A stretch of DNA of 64,000 nt from Tenericutes bacterium ADurb.BinA124 (lineage in GTDB: Bacteria; Bacillota_I; Bacilli_A; ML615J-28; CAG-698), in NCBI GenBank assembly GCA_002068415.1, contig MVZM01000007.1, positions 17,601 to 81,600 of the forward strand. Direction: 5' to 3'. Numbering within the stretch: position 1 is the stretch's first letter; each line of letters starts with the position of its first letter. This document shows positions 17,702 through 26,125 of the stretch, one piece after another. Below the pieces are notes generated by a model. That model worked only from the letters and a program-made list of their open reading frames with translations. It had not been told where the DNA came from and did not search any database. Position numbers and translations under genes: made by a program.

Positions 17702-18507
17702 AAAATCCTCTTTGCAAAATCGTAAAGATTATTTTCTCCTAAATAGCTTTTAATTCTTTCAAAAGTTAGTTCTCGGTAATATATGAATAAATCTCTGGCT
17801 TTGGCTTGACCAAACAAGGCCACAAAAGTATTTGGTTCAAAAGCTTGCTCGTGGGAATAATCATCAAGATCATCTTTAATTTGAAAAGCCAAACCCAAAG
17901 ATAGAGCAATTTCTCCTAATTGAAGATAGAACTTCTCATCCACCTTCGCAATCAACCCCGCTCCTTGCAAAGCCACCATGAATAAATCACCGGTTTTCCG
18001 TGAATTCATTAAAGTAATAAATTGTTCATTTAAAAGATGATTATCGGAAATGTCCATCATTTGACCTTGAACCATCCCGTTACTACCGGTTTTTTGCGAT
18101 ATTAAAGCCACAATTTTAGTTATTGTTGTCGCTTCCAAAGGCGATTTGGTTATAAACCCAAAAGCATCGGACAACAAAGCATCGCCCGCCAAAATGGCCA
18201 CCGCTTCCGAAAATTGTTTATGGAGACTTGCTTTACCTCGACGAAAATCATCATCATCCATAGCTGGTAAATCATCATGAATTAATGAATATGTATGAAT
18301 CATTTCCAAAGCAACAGCTATATAAATTCCCATTTCCTGATTAATTCCGAAATCCGCCAAAGTTAACAGCAATAACAAAGGACGAAGGCGTTTTCCTCCG
18401 GGAAATAAGGCATAGTCAATCGCTTGCCGCAGTTGCTTATTTTCGATAGTGTTTACATATTGATGCAAACACTTATTAATTAAATTTATAGCATCATTCA
18501 TTTTCAT
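17698..18507 (-). CDS. ispA: Polyprenyl (geranyl/farnesyl-type) diphosphate synthase
   Basis: A 269-residue trans-isoprenyl diphosphate synthase. The first Asp-rich motif is DDLPAMDDDDFRRG at about 77-90; it is the long bacterial type DDxxxxD. The second is KDDLDDYSHE near residue 215. GGKRLRPLLL is the allylic-substrate basic motif near 33-42. It condenses IPP with DMAPP/GPP, probably to farnesyl or geranylgeranyl diphosphate; chain length cannot be fixed from sequence alone. Its start overlaps the xseB end by 14 nt, and an in-frame second ATG at 18501 is equally possible. The order xseA-xseB-ispA-dxs is standard in Bacilli. Confidence 0.93.
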   Translation of the reverse strand: MKMNDAINLINKCLHQYVNTIENKQLRQAIDYALFPGGKRLRPLLLLLTLADFGINQEMGIYIAVALEMIHTYSLIHDDLPAMDDDDFRRGKASLHKQFSEAVAILAGDALLSDAFGFITKSPLEATTITKIVALISQKTGSNGMVQGQMMDISDNHLLNEQFITLMNSRKTGDLFMVALQGAGLIAKVDEKFYLQLGEIALSLGLAFQIKDDLDDYSHEQAFEPNTFVALFGQAKARDLFIYYRELTFERIKSYLGENNLYDFAKRIL

Positions 18508-18673
18508 GCATTTTGGTGATAATTAATTCTTTTGCGTTGACCAGTTTTTCTTTACATAAAGCGGCAACTTCAATACCACGTTGATATTTTTTAATGGATT
18601 CATCAAGAGTTAAATTGCCACTTTCCAAAGCTTTTACAATCTCTTCTAATTCTTTAATTAATTCTTCGTACAT
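18494..18673 (-). CDS. xseB: Exodeoxyribonuclease VII small subunit
   Basis: This 59-residue protein was found by translating the gap between xseA and ispA. It is the typical XseB helical hairpin: YEELIKELEEIVKALESG, then LTLDESIKKYQRGIEVA and CKEKLVNAKELI. It binds the large subunit to form exonuclease VII, which degrades single-stranded DNA. Start ATG 18673, 3 nt after the xseA stop, and the end overlaps the ispA start. Confidence 0.93.
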   Translation of the reverse strand: MYEELIKELEEIVKALESGNLTLDESIKKYQRGIEVAALCKEKLVNAKELIITKMHENE

Positions 18674-18676
18674 CTT

Positions 18677-20023
18677 TTATCCTTCTTTCCGTTGGTTCTT
18701 TTTGACGGGCATCGTTTCCACTTCACCGTCATAATAGATTACTTTTAATGCTTTTTCTAATTGAACATCGCTAGCTTTCATAATCAATTTATTCTGTTGA
18801 TATGTTAAAGTATATCCTTTTTTCATCAAATTCAAGGGATTTAATAAATCCAGTTTTTCCGTTAGTAAAGCCGTATAATTCATGCGGTCATTAATCGATG
18901 TTTGCCATATTTGTGTCATCTTTGCCAGTTTATCAGCAAGTAAAACCATTTTTTGTTCAATTTTGCTGGGAAAATTATAAGCAAGTAAGCGTTGGTTTAC
19001 ATTATCGATACGCGTTAATAAATTAACAATCTTAGCCTCCGGTGAGGAAGCTTTTAATTTAGTTTCCAGTTGATTTAAGTAATTTTCTTTTGCCTTGATT
19101 GTCTCCACAAAATTACGGAAATGGTAGGTATTTACAAGGTTATGAAAAACAAAATATTTTTGTTCAAGAATCCGTTTATAATAATAGTTTAACAATTGTG
19201 TTTTTTCGTTAATATTTTGAGCAATTTCACTCTGACTCCTGGTAAGCAAAACGGCTGCTCCCGTAGGGGTTGGAGCCCGAAGGGAAGCAACAAAATCACA
19301 AATCGTGTAATCAGCTTCATGGCCGACACCACTAACAGTAGGAATTTTACTAGCAAAAATCGCTCTAGCGAGCTCTTCATCATTGAAACATGATAAGTCC
19401 TCAACGCTCCCACCACCGCGCGCAATAATAATAACTTGGGCTAAGCGATCTTGGTTAGCTTTATTTAAAGCGGCTATCAATGATTTCGGTGCTTGAGAAC
19501 CTTGAACAAGAGCCGGATATAAATAGACTTTAGTTAACGGAAACCGCTTAAAAATGGTGGAAGTTATATCATTAATCGCATCACCAGTCTCGGAAGTAAT
19601 GACCGCAATATGTTCAACAAAAGCCGGAATGGGTAATTTCTTATCTTGGTCGAATAAACCTTCTTTTTGTAATTTTTCTTTTAAACGTAAAAAATTTAAG
19701 TAACTTTCACCAAGGCCGGCTTGCGACATTTCACTAACCGTTAAATTGTATGTTCCATTTTTATGATAAACGGTCACCGAAGCTTTGATGAGAACCATCA
19801 TTCCGTCAACAGGAATAAAGTTTAGAACTTTGGCACTGGAGCCAAACATAATAGCTCGAATTTCCGACTCTTCGTCTTTTAATGAAAAATAAAGATGACC
19901 TTTGGAAATGCGGAAATTGGATATTTCCCCTTGAATTAACAAATTTCTTAAAGCATTATCAGTATCAAATTTATAAGCAATGTATTTGTTTAAAGCCGAA
20001 ACAGTTAAATAATTATTTGCCAT
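18677..20023 (-). CDS. xseA: Exodeoxyribonuclease VII large subunit
   Basis: A 448-residue protein. The N-terminal OB domain (about 1-100; YLTVSALNKYIAYKFD, GEISNFRISKGHLYFSLKDE) is followed by the catalytic region, with AVITSETGDAINDI, IIARGGGSVEDLSCFNDEELARAI (about 200) and SGVGHEADYTICDFVASLRAPTP (about 235). A coiled-coil C-terminus of about 150 residues follows. Start ATG 20023 is supported by AGGAAG 7 nt upstream; the longer frame lies in nusB. It overlaps nusB by 11 nt and precedes xseB. Confidence 0.96.
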   Translation of the reverse strand: MANNYLTVSALNKYIAYKFDTDNALRNLLIQGEISNFRISKGHLYFSLKDEESEIRAIMFGSSAKVLNFIPVDGMMVLIKASVTVYHKNGTYNLTVSEMSQAGLGESYLNFLRLKEKLQKEGLFDQDKKLPIPAFVEHIAVITSETGDAINDITSTIFKRFPLTKVYLYPALVQGSQAPKSLIAALNKANQDRLAQVIIIARGGGSVEDLSCFNDEELARAIFASKIPTVSGVGHEADYTICDFVASLRAPTPTGAAVLLTRSQSEIAQNINEKTQLLNYYYKRILEQKYFVFHNLVNTYHFRNFVETIKAKENYLNQLETKLKASSPEAKIVNLLTRIDNVNQRLLAYNFPSKIEQKMVLLADKLAKMTQIWQTSINDRMNYTALLTEKLDLLNPLNLMKKGYTLTYQQNKLIMKASDVQLEKALKVIYYDGEVETMPVKKNQRKEG

Positions 20024-20429
20024 TGATGCTCTTCCTAATTTCATCTAATATTTTGTTATTAAATTTGGATGACAATCCATCATCAAGTTCACTATATTCA
20101 TGGGTTAAATTCAAAATTTCATTGATAATAATGGTGGCCGGGGTTTTAGTGTAAAGCATTTCGTAAATGGCAATTCTAATTAAATTACGATCGACAATCG
20201 ACATTCTTTCAAAAGTCCAATTTTTTAAATTGCGACTAAAAATTCGGTTAATCTCATCCCAGTTATTAATCACCCCATCAACTAATTCATTAAAAAAATC
20301 TTCATCCAAGGACACTTCTTCTTCCTCTTGAATGATTTGATTTAAATATTCATAATTGGGCTTTTCTCCTAACAAATCATAATTATATAAAACAATCATG
20401 GCTTTGATTCGACTATTGTTTCTCTTCAT
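20013..20429 (-). CDS. nusB: Transcription antitermination factor NusB
   Basis: A 138-residue all-helical RNA-binding protein. It begins RNNSRIKAMIVLYNYDL, with FNELVDGVINNWDEINRIF in the middle and the conserved RNLIRIAIYEMLY and IIINEILNLTHEYS near the C-terminus. It assembles with S10/NusE on boxA RNA of rRNA operons. ATG 20429 follows AGGTG; the longer frame starts at a TTG five codons upstream. An extended -10 TGCTAAAAT lies about 20 nt upstream, so nusB probably heads the operon nusB-xseA-xseB-ispA-dxs-recN. Confidence 0.93.
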   Translation of the reverse strand: MKRNNSRIKAMIVLYNYDLLGEKPNYEYLNQIIQEEEEVSLDEDFFNELVDGVINNWDEINRIFSRNLKNWTFERMSIVDRNLIRIAIYEMLYTKTPATIIINEILNLTHEYSELDDGLSSKFNNKILDEIRKSINGK

Positions 20430-20499
20430 GTTTACACCTAACAATTAGTATTTTAGCATAAATCCACTTTTTTTAAAAGGAAAATAACCAAGAACAGGC

Positions 20500-20530
20500 A
20501 ATAAAAATCCCCAATTAAACAATTGAGGAT
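20500..20530 (-). terminator. Terminator of the paralogous membrane-protein operon
   Basis: Inverted repeat 20507-20516 and 20521-20530 (ATCCTCAATT with AATTGGGGAT on minus, 4-nt loop, one mismatch) is followed on minus by TTTTTATT. It lies just after the stop at 20537. Confidence 0.75.
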
Positions 20531-20536
20531 TAATGC

Positions 20537-21511
20537 TTAAACTAGTTGCTCATCATTATTAATGGTTGAAATAACTATTAAATAATAAAGTGAGAAAACG
20601 AAAATATAAAAATCTAACAATTTGGGAAAAAACCAAAGCAGAACAAAAAAGACTAAAGTAACGGGAATGCTAGCAATGGCGCCAATATTATAATATTCTG
20701 AGAAGCGTTTAAACTTTCCATCGCGATGAAAAAACACCCAAAGAATGAGGATAGTTATGGCCGTAAAGCAGACACCAATAATGAAGCTATAGGTAAAAAA
20801 CCGGAGTTTCATCGTATTTTGATTGCCAATGATGATTTGCTCAAGCAAGTATTCACCTAATAAATAACCATCGTTGGCGGGGTCAGATATCAAAAGTTGA
20901 AAGTTATTAATGCTATCTTGGTAAAATATTTTTTTGGTAGTGGGTACCAATTTGTGACCCTTATGATTAATATTTAAACTATCAATAGCAAAGGGATGGG
21001 CTTGAAAATATAAAGCATCGGAATAAAAAACGATTAAATAATTTTCATGATTTTCTTGATAGGGAATTTTTTCAATATTAAAACGTTTCTCAACATCATA
21101 ATAAATTTTTTCATCTTCTAAATAAACCTTTTTTATGTCAAACAAGTCAATCACAAAATGAATATTTTTGGTAATTCCGTCTTCAACAAACGAAAAATCA
21201 GTTTCGAAATTATCAACGGCTTCCATTTGGCCACATTTTAATTCTTTTCCATCGACAACCGCACATTCTTTATCGACAATTTGTTTGATAACATTGTTAA
21301 CAATGGCGGTATTCGGGAATTCGCTTAAGACATTAAAATTATAATTGTTTAAAATATCTTGTTCGTTCAAAGTTTTGTTTTGACTTGGTGGTAGAGCGAT
21401 GATAAAAGAAGAAATGACAAAAATACAAATGGCGATAATGATACTCATCGATTTGTATTTCACCATCCATCTTGGTAAAATTAATGATTTCAAAATATCC
21501 TTAAATTTCAT
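20537..21511 (-). CDS. DUF1189-like membrane protein (copy 2)
   Basis: A 324-residue protein paralogous to the next gene upstream. One N-terminal transmembrane helix (about 20-42) is followed by an extracytoplasmic domain of about 190 residues containing two Cys (KECAVVDGKELKCG) that could form a disulfide. Three C-terminal transmembrane helices follow (about 236-258, 270-292, 297-320), with the cytoplasmic loop FFHRDGKFKRFSEYYNIGA. The layout and the loop (RxGxxxxFxEYxNI) recall DUF1189-type proteins of Bacilli; function unknown. ATG 21511 follows GAGGGG; the longer frame starts at TTG. It lies 19 nt after the paralogue. Confidence 0.7.
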   Translation of the reverse strand: MKFKDILKSLILPRWMVKYKSMSIIIAICIFVISSFIIALPPSQNKTLNEQDILNNYNFNVLSEFPNTAIVNNVIKQIVDKECAVVDGKELKCGQMEAVDNFETDFSFVEDGITKNIHFVIDLFDIKKVYLEDEKIYYDVEKRFNIEKIPYQENHENYLIVFYSDALYFQAHPFAIDSLNINHKGHKLVPTTKKIFYQDSINNFQLLISDPANDGYLLGEYLLEQIIIGNQNTMKLRFFTYSFIIGVCFTAITILILWVFFHRDGKFKRFSEYYNIGAIASIPVTLVFFVLLWFFPKLLDFYIFVFSLYYLIVISTINNDEQLV

Positions 21512-21530
21512 AATGCCCCTCAATAATGAT

Positions 21531-22505
21531 TTATAAATCAGTTTGGATGTTATTGATACGATAAAGTATGAATAAATAATAGATGGAAAAAATGAAAATA
21601 TAAGCGTTTAAAATTGGTTGAAAAAACCAAGAAACAGCAAAAGTAATTAAAAACGGAACAACACTACTTAAAGCAGCAATATTAAAGTATTCACGAAATT
21701 GCGTCAAACGACCATTGCGTCTAAAGAACAACCAAAAAATGAGAATCATCAAAAAGGGAAAAAGAACACAAATTAACAGGGTATTAATAAAAGCCGTTGA
21801 TTTCGCATAAGCTGCTAAACCCAAAATGATTTGATTGATGATATATGTTCCCATTAAGTGGCCATCAGTTGCCGGTGAAGCCGATTGTAAATTAAATTCA
21901 GGAATATATCCTTCATAAAAAAGTGTTGACGACATTTCTAAAAGCATGACATCATTATGTGTTTTTTCAAGTTTACTTAAACCACGTAGTTGCGCTTGAA
22001 AATATAGGTAACGATGGGTGAGAACAACAAAATAATGCTCAACATTATCTTGGTAAGGAAATGATTCCACATCAAAATCCGTCACAGGATTAATCGTAGA
22101 TTTTTCGTCTCCATTATTCTCAATAAAAAAATGAATATGTTTTGTTATCGGAATAGGGTACTTTTCCCCCGCTACTACGAAAGAAATATCCCGTTTGAAT
22201 ACTTCACCTTTATTTAAACCCGAGCACGACAAAGTAAATTCCGGCGTTGCAAAACACTTTAAATTGTTGATTTCCACAAAAATCTGATTAATAGCATCGT
22301 CATCGGGGATTTCTTGTAACGCTAAAAAATTATAATTGTCACGGTATTGTTCAACCATTTTAGCGGCTTGATAGCCATAGGGAAGGGCTAACAAATAAGC
22401 AGATAAAACAAAAATAAATAACGAAACTAAAACCGACATTAACCGGACTTTTGCCATCGATTTTGGGATAACAATTAATTTTAACAATTCAACAATTTTC
22501 GACAT
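21531..22505 (-). CDS. DUF1189-like membrane protein (copy 1)
   Basis: A 324-residue protein with the same topology as its downstream neighbour: one N-terminal transmembrane helix (about 17-40), an extracytoplasmic domain with two Cys (KCFATPEFTLSC), then three C-terminal helices with the loop FFRRNGRLTQFREYFNIAA. Shared stretches such as PYQDNVEHYFVVL and PATDGHLMGTYIINQIILG show a tandem duplication followed by substantial divergence. I cannot assign a function. In Bacilli some DUF1189 genes lie near maltose-uptake genes, but no transporter is nearby here. GGAAAG precedes the ATG. Confidence 0.7.
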   Translation of the reverse strand: MSKIVELLKLIVIPKSMAKVRLMSVLVSLFIFVLSAYLLALPYGYQAAKMVEQYRDNYNFLALQEIPDDDAINQIFVEINNLKCFATPEFTLSCSGLNKGEVFKRDISFVVAGEKYPIPITKHIHFFIENNGDEKSTINPVTDFDVESFPYQDNVEHYFVVLTHRYLYFQAQLRGLSKLEKTHNDVMLLEMSSTLFYEGYIPEFNLQSASPATDGHLMGTYIINQIILGLAAYAKSTAFINTLLICVLFPFLMILIFWLFFRRNGRLTQFREYFNIAALSSVVPFLITFAVSWFFQPILNAYIFIFSIYYLFILYRINNIQTDL

Positions 22506-22568
22506 TTACTTTCCTTTTAATTCAATAATATAAATATTGTACCATAATATATTAAGAATAAACAATTA

Positions 22569-25500
22569 TTATTGGGCGTTGATTTGGTCAATATTCTCTA
22601 AGTTGTCACTTTTATATTTCACATTGGTATATTCCAAAACATCAAAATTGGCAACTAATTCATAATCGAACATTTTACTAATTTTAACTAAAGAATCCCT
22701 CAATTGATAGTCAAGATTTTCTTCCACTAAAACACCATATATTAAATTTTCTAAAACATCATCCATATTTAATTGCTTAAAAACATGGAAGTTAATTAAT
22801 ACTTTCATGTTTAGTTGATGTAAATGTTGGATTAAAGACTTTAGTTTAGGCGCATAGTCATTAATAACCAACCTAATTTTTAGAAATAAGCTTTGATGAG
22901 TGATAAAATATTGATCCTTATGTAAGATTTCAAGCGCTTTTAAGGAAATCGGAAAATAATAGAGAAAATCTTTTTCCGGTTTAATTTCGCGCATTAATTG
23001 TTTTAGAGCCATGATTTGAAAAGGGACAAGAACAAAATCAGAAGCAAATTGACTTAAGGATTCTTTGGGTAAAAGACCAGGAATATTAAATTGAACTAAA
23101 TAAGATTTAAGCGATTCTTTTTTCGCAATCAATTCCAAATAAAGTAAAGCAACATCACCTTTTTTAAGTTGCTCTTGCAAACAAAAAGTAACTTGTGATG
23201 ATTTCACATATTTTTTATGAATGTCATCAGAAAAAATTTGATAGCGCTCAGGTGTTTTTAAACTCAATTCCGAGAAAATCAGCAGTTCATCGACATTAAA
23301 ACTATCTCGAGGATATCGAACAAGACTAGCTTTAGTACCGAAATTAATATTAAAGTTTTGATATCGTAAACCACGGTCGGCTTTCTCCAAAACTAAACGG
23401 ATTTTACGATCAAGAAGCCTTTGATCGGCGATTTCTAGGTAGGAAAGAAAAGTTCCATCAGCTAAATAGAAAGTAAAATTCGAAAATTCCTGTTTAATAA
23501 TTTCATACAAAAATTTGATTGTTTGCAAAGTTAAATCCGAACTAAGATTATCTTGATTGATGATTTGAAAGCGAGCTAGCGCGAATTTTAAGTCTAAATT
23601 CGCCATTTTAGCTTTCACTTCCTCCAAAAATGATTGTAAAGAAAGTTCATCGTCCATAAGCATTTTTTGTTGTGAAACAGGAATATTCTCAACAATTTTG
23701 CGAATTGTTCCGACATAGAATTTGATTTTACCCTCCCGAGAAATATAAGGAGATGCTTGTTCTTTCACATGGATTTCCTGATTTTGTAAACGAAGGCGGT
23801 ATATTGCTTCATATGGTTCGCCTTGATCAATTTTTTCATTGATTGCTAACAACTGACTTTGGTCTTCTTCTCTAATCCAAGCCCAAAATTCATTCCGATT
23901 TAACATTTGCTCCTCAATTTTTAAAAAGTTGGCAAGTTGAGGTGTGCAAAACATCCGCTGTTTGTTTTGATCAAGATAAAAAATTCCTTCTTGTAAAGAA
24001 TTCATAGCGATTTGTAAGATATTTTTTTGAGCTCGCAAATTTTCTTGATAGTAAAAAGAGATGAGTTTAAATTCCAATAATTTACAAGCAATTCGTAATA
24101 AAGCCATGGCATCGACATTTAAAAGCGTTGAATCATTGGCAGTAAAAATGGCACAGGCAAACAAATCTTGTTCATAATACATGGGAATTGCAATCAATGA
24201 TTGGGTTAGTGTGGAATTATAAAGTTTTTGGGTGATGACACTTTTTAATGGTAACTGGGCATCGTTGAAATCAATGACGATTTCATTATTGGCCGTAACA
24301 ACCATTTCTACAATAGTATCATTTAAGCTGTTGTAGGGAATATCGCGTTCAAATAACCGTTGTTTTTTGTATTCAAATGACTTCACATAATTAAAATTTT
24401 CAAAAAAATCCGGTAAAGTTTCGAAACTTGATTTCGAAAAAACGATAAATAAAGCCTCATTAAAACCGACAATCGGTTCTAGATGTTTGGAAAACTCCAT
24501 AAAACAATCACGTTCATTATCACTTAATAAAGCCATATTCGCTAACACCATCGTTTTTTCAATTTTCGTTACCATGGTTTGCAAGCGTTGATTAACTTCA
24601 ATGTTCTTTTCATCTTCATTGGAAACATCAATTGCTTCCGCTTGACTTTTAGATATTTGTTTATCCAACAATTCAAGCATCGAAAGCAAGGGGCGTGCCG
24701 TTCCCCGAATATTTTTATCGCGAAGAATTTTAGCTCTTAACAAATTTAAATAAAAATCTTTTTTGACGACTAAATCAAGGCAATTTTCAAGTGATTTTTG
24801 ATACTTAGAGACCATTTTATCAAAGTCATCCCAATGTTCAATCGTAATCAACAAATCTAAATATTCATTTAAAATGCCTAAATAATCATCACCGATAACG
24901 GGAATTTTGTGAAACAAATCATGAAAACTTTGTTTAGCGTACTTATAATTCTTTTCCAAAACAAATAATTTCGCATTTAAATATTCACAATATAATTTAC
25001 CTTCGTTATCTTTTAATTTTTCAACCAATTTAATACCCTCGGAAAGTGTTTTTTTGGCTTCCGTCAATAAACCATCATCCAAATATAATTTGGTTAAATT
25101 GCTGATGGTGAGGGCTTTTAAAGGTTCATCGGGATAATTCGTTAAAATGGCTTGTAAATATTGTTGAGCTTTATCTTTTTGGTTTAGTTCTGCTCCAATA
25201 TAGGCCATTTCCAAATACCAACGATTAACTTCATCATGATTGTCAAGATTAAGATAATTCCGTTTTAAAGAAGCATATCGATAAGCACTTTTAAAGTTCT
25301 TCTTTTGAAAATAAATAAAGATGATATGATCTAGAAAAGAAAGATAAATTTTTTGGAAAACAACACGGTCAATTAGATTAAAAGTTTTAAGCGCCAACGC
25401 TAAGGCATCATCAAAAAGGCGATTATCAATATACAAATCAATAATCAAAAGATCACATAAATATTGATATTCTTGATTTAAAGCCATAATACATTGATTT

Positions 25501-25580
25501 TTCAGATCAACGATTTGGGAAAAGTCAGCCAAGGTCAAGGACTTTTGCGTCAATTCAGCATATTTTTCTTTGATTTCCAT
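22569..25580 (-). CDS. Multidomain sensory protein: TPR, GAF, PAS, degenerate GGDEF- and EAL-like
   Basis: A 1003-residue cytosolic protein with no transmembrane segment. Residues about 1-330 are helical repeats of TPR type (NRWYLEMAYIGAELNQKDKAQQYL, LTKLYLDDGLLTEAKKTLSEG). About 340-510 look like a GAF domain (LIAIPMYYEQDLFACAIFT). About 515-645 look like a PAS domain (LQEGIFYLDQNKQ). About 650-790 follow a GGDEF fold, but the GG(D/E)EF site reads ADGTFLSYLE near 705. About 800-985 are EAL-like, but the EAL start reads LLYLELIAKKESL near 808 and lacks metal ligands. It is therefore probably a signal-binding or scaffolding protein, not a c-di-GMP enzyme. Domain calls are by eye. It is a single gene with its own promoter. 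Confidence 0.6.
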   Translation of the reverse strand: MEIKEKYAELTQKSLTLADFSQIVDLKNQCIMALNQEYQYLCDLLIIDLYIDNRLFDDALALALKTFNLIDRVVFQKIYLSFLDHIIFIYFQKKNFKSAYRYASLKRNYLNLDNHDEVNRWYLEMAYIGAELNQKDKAQQYLQAILTNYPDEPLKALTISNLTKLYLDDGLLTEAKKTLSEGIKLVEKLKDNEGKLYCEYLNAKLFVLEKNYKYAKQSFHDLFHKIPVIGDDYLGILNEYLDLLITIEHWDDFDKMVSKYQKSLENCLDLVVKKDFYLNLLRAKILRDKNIRGTARPLLSMLELLDKQISKSQAEAIDVSNEDEKNIEVNQRLQTMVTKIEKTMVLANMALLSDNERDCFMEFSKHLEPIVGFNEALFIVFSKSSFETLPDFFENFNYVKSFEYKKQRLFERDIPYNSLNDTIVEMVVTANNEIVIDFNDAQLPLKSVITQKLYNSTLTQSLIAIPMYYEQDLFACAIFTANDSTLLNVDAMALLRIACKLLEFKLISFYYQENLRAQKNILQIAMNSLQEGIFYLDQNKQRMFCTPQLANFLKIEEQMLNRNEFWAWIREEDQSQLLAINEKIDQGEPYEAIYRLRLQNQEIHVKEQASPYISREGKIKFYVGTIRKIVENIPVSQQKMLMDDELSLQSFLEEVKAKMANLDLKFALARFQIINQDNLSSDLTLQTIKFLYEIIKQEFSNFTFYLADGTFLSYLEIADQRLLDRKIRLVLEKADRGLRYQNFNINFGTKASLVRYPRDSFNVDELLIFSELSLKTPERYQIFSDDIHKKYVKSSQVTFCLQEQLKKGDVALLYLELIAKKESLKSYLVQFNIPGLLPKESLSQFASDFVLVPFQIMALKQLMREIKPEKDFLYYFPISLKALEILHKDQYFITHQSLFLKIRLVINDYAPKLKSLIQHLHQLNMKVLINFHVFKQLNMDDVLENLIYGVLVEENLDYQLRDSLVKISKMFDYELVANFDVLEYTNVKYKSDNLENIDQINAQ

Positions 25581-25610
25581 AAAAAAACCCTTTCCAAACT
25601 TATCTAATTG

Positions 25611-25639
25611 ATTATAGCATAATTAAGCGTAAAAGTTAA
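25611..25639 (-). promoter_or_regulatory. Promoter of the 1003-residue sensory protein gene
   Basis: TTAACT (25639-25634), 17 nt, TATAAT (25616-25611) with an extended -10 TGC. The ribosome binding site GGAAAGG precedes the ATG at 25580. Confidence 0.65.
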
Positions 25640-25643
25640 GATT

Positions 25644-25689
25644 AAAAAAGTGGCCAAAGCCGCTTTTAGCTACTTGGCTTTAGACACTT
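25644..25689 (-). terminator. Terminator after dtd
   Basis: On minus AAGTG-TCT-AAAGCC pairs with GGCTTT-GGC-CACTT, and TTTTTTAAT follows. It begins at the dtd stop and sits just upstream of the next promoter. Confidence 0.8.
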
Positions 25690-26125
25690 AAAATTCAATG
25701 ATGATAGTTACCGGACCGGAATTGGTAAAGCTTAAATCCATATGTGCTCCAAAAAGTCCTTCCAAAACAGGAAACCCTTCTTGTTTAAGTAGCTCATTAA
25801 ATTGGTGATACATTATACGTGCTTGATTTGGCTCCATACTTTCAGTAAAAGACGGTCGATTTCCTTTTGATAAATTAGCATAAAGCGTAAATTGAGAAAT
25901 TGATAAAATTGATCCCTTAACTTCATGCAAACTAAGGTTCATTTTTCCGTTCTCATCTTCAAAAATACGCAAATTAGCAATTTTTTTAACCATTTTGGGG
26001 AGCACATCAAAATGGTCCCCTTTTTTAAAACCCACTAACAATAAATAGCCGGACTCAATTGCACTGATTAGTTTTCCCGAAACAACACAATTGGCGGATG
26101 AAACCCGTTGAATAACAACCTTCAT
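25688..26125 (-). CDS. dtd: D-aminoacyl-tRNA deacylase
   Basis: A 145-residue DTD enzyme that hydrolyses D-aminoacyl-tRNAs (and Gly-tRNA-Ala). The SQFTLYA motif lies at about 77-83 and the cross-subunit NSGPVTI motif near the C-terminus (about 136-142); together they form the dimeric active site. It overlaps rel by ATGA. The order apt-rel-dtd is typical of Bacilli. Confidence 0.96.
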   Translation of the reverse strand: MKVVIQRVSSANCVVSGKLISAIESGYLLLVGFKKGDHFDVLPKMVKKIANLRIFEDENGKMNLSLHEVKGSILSISQFTLYANLSKGNRPSFTESMEPNQARIMYHQFNELLKQEGFPVLEGLFGAHMDLSFTNSGPVTIIIEF

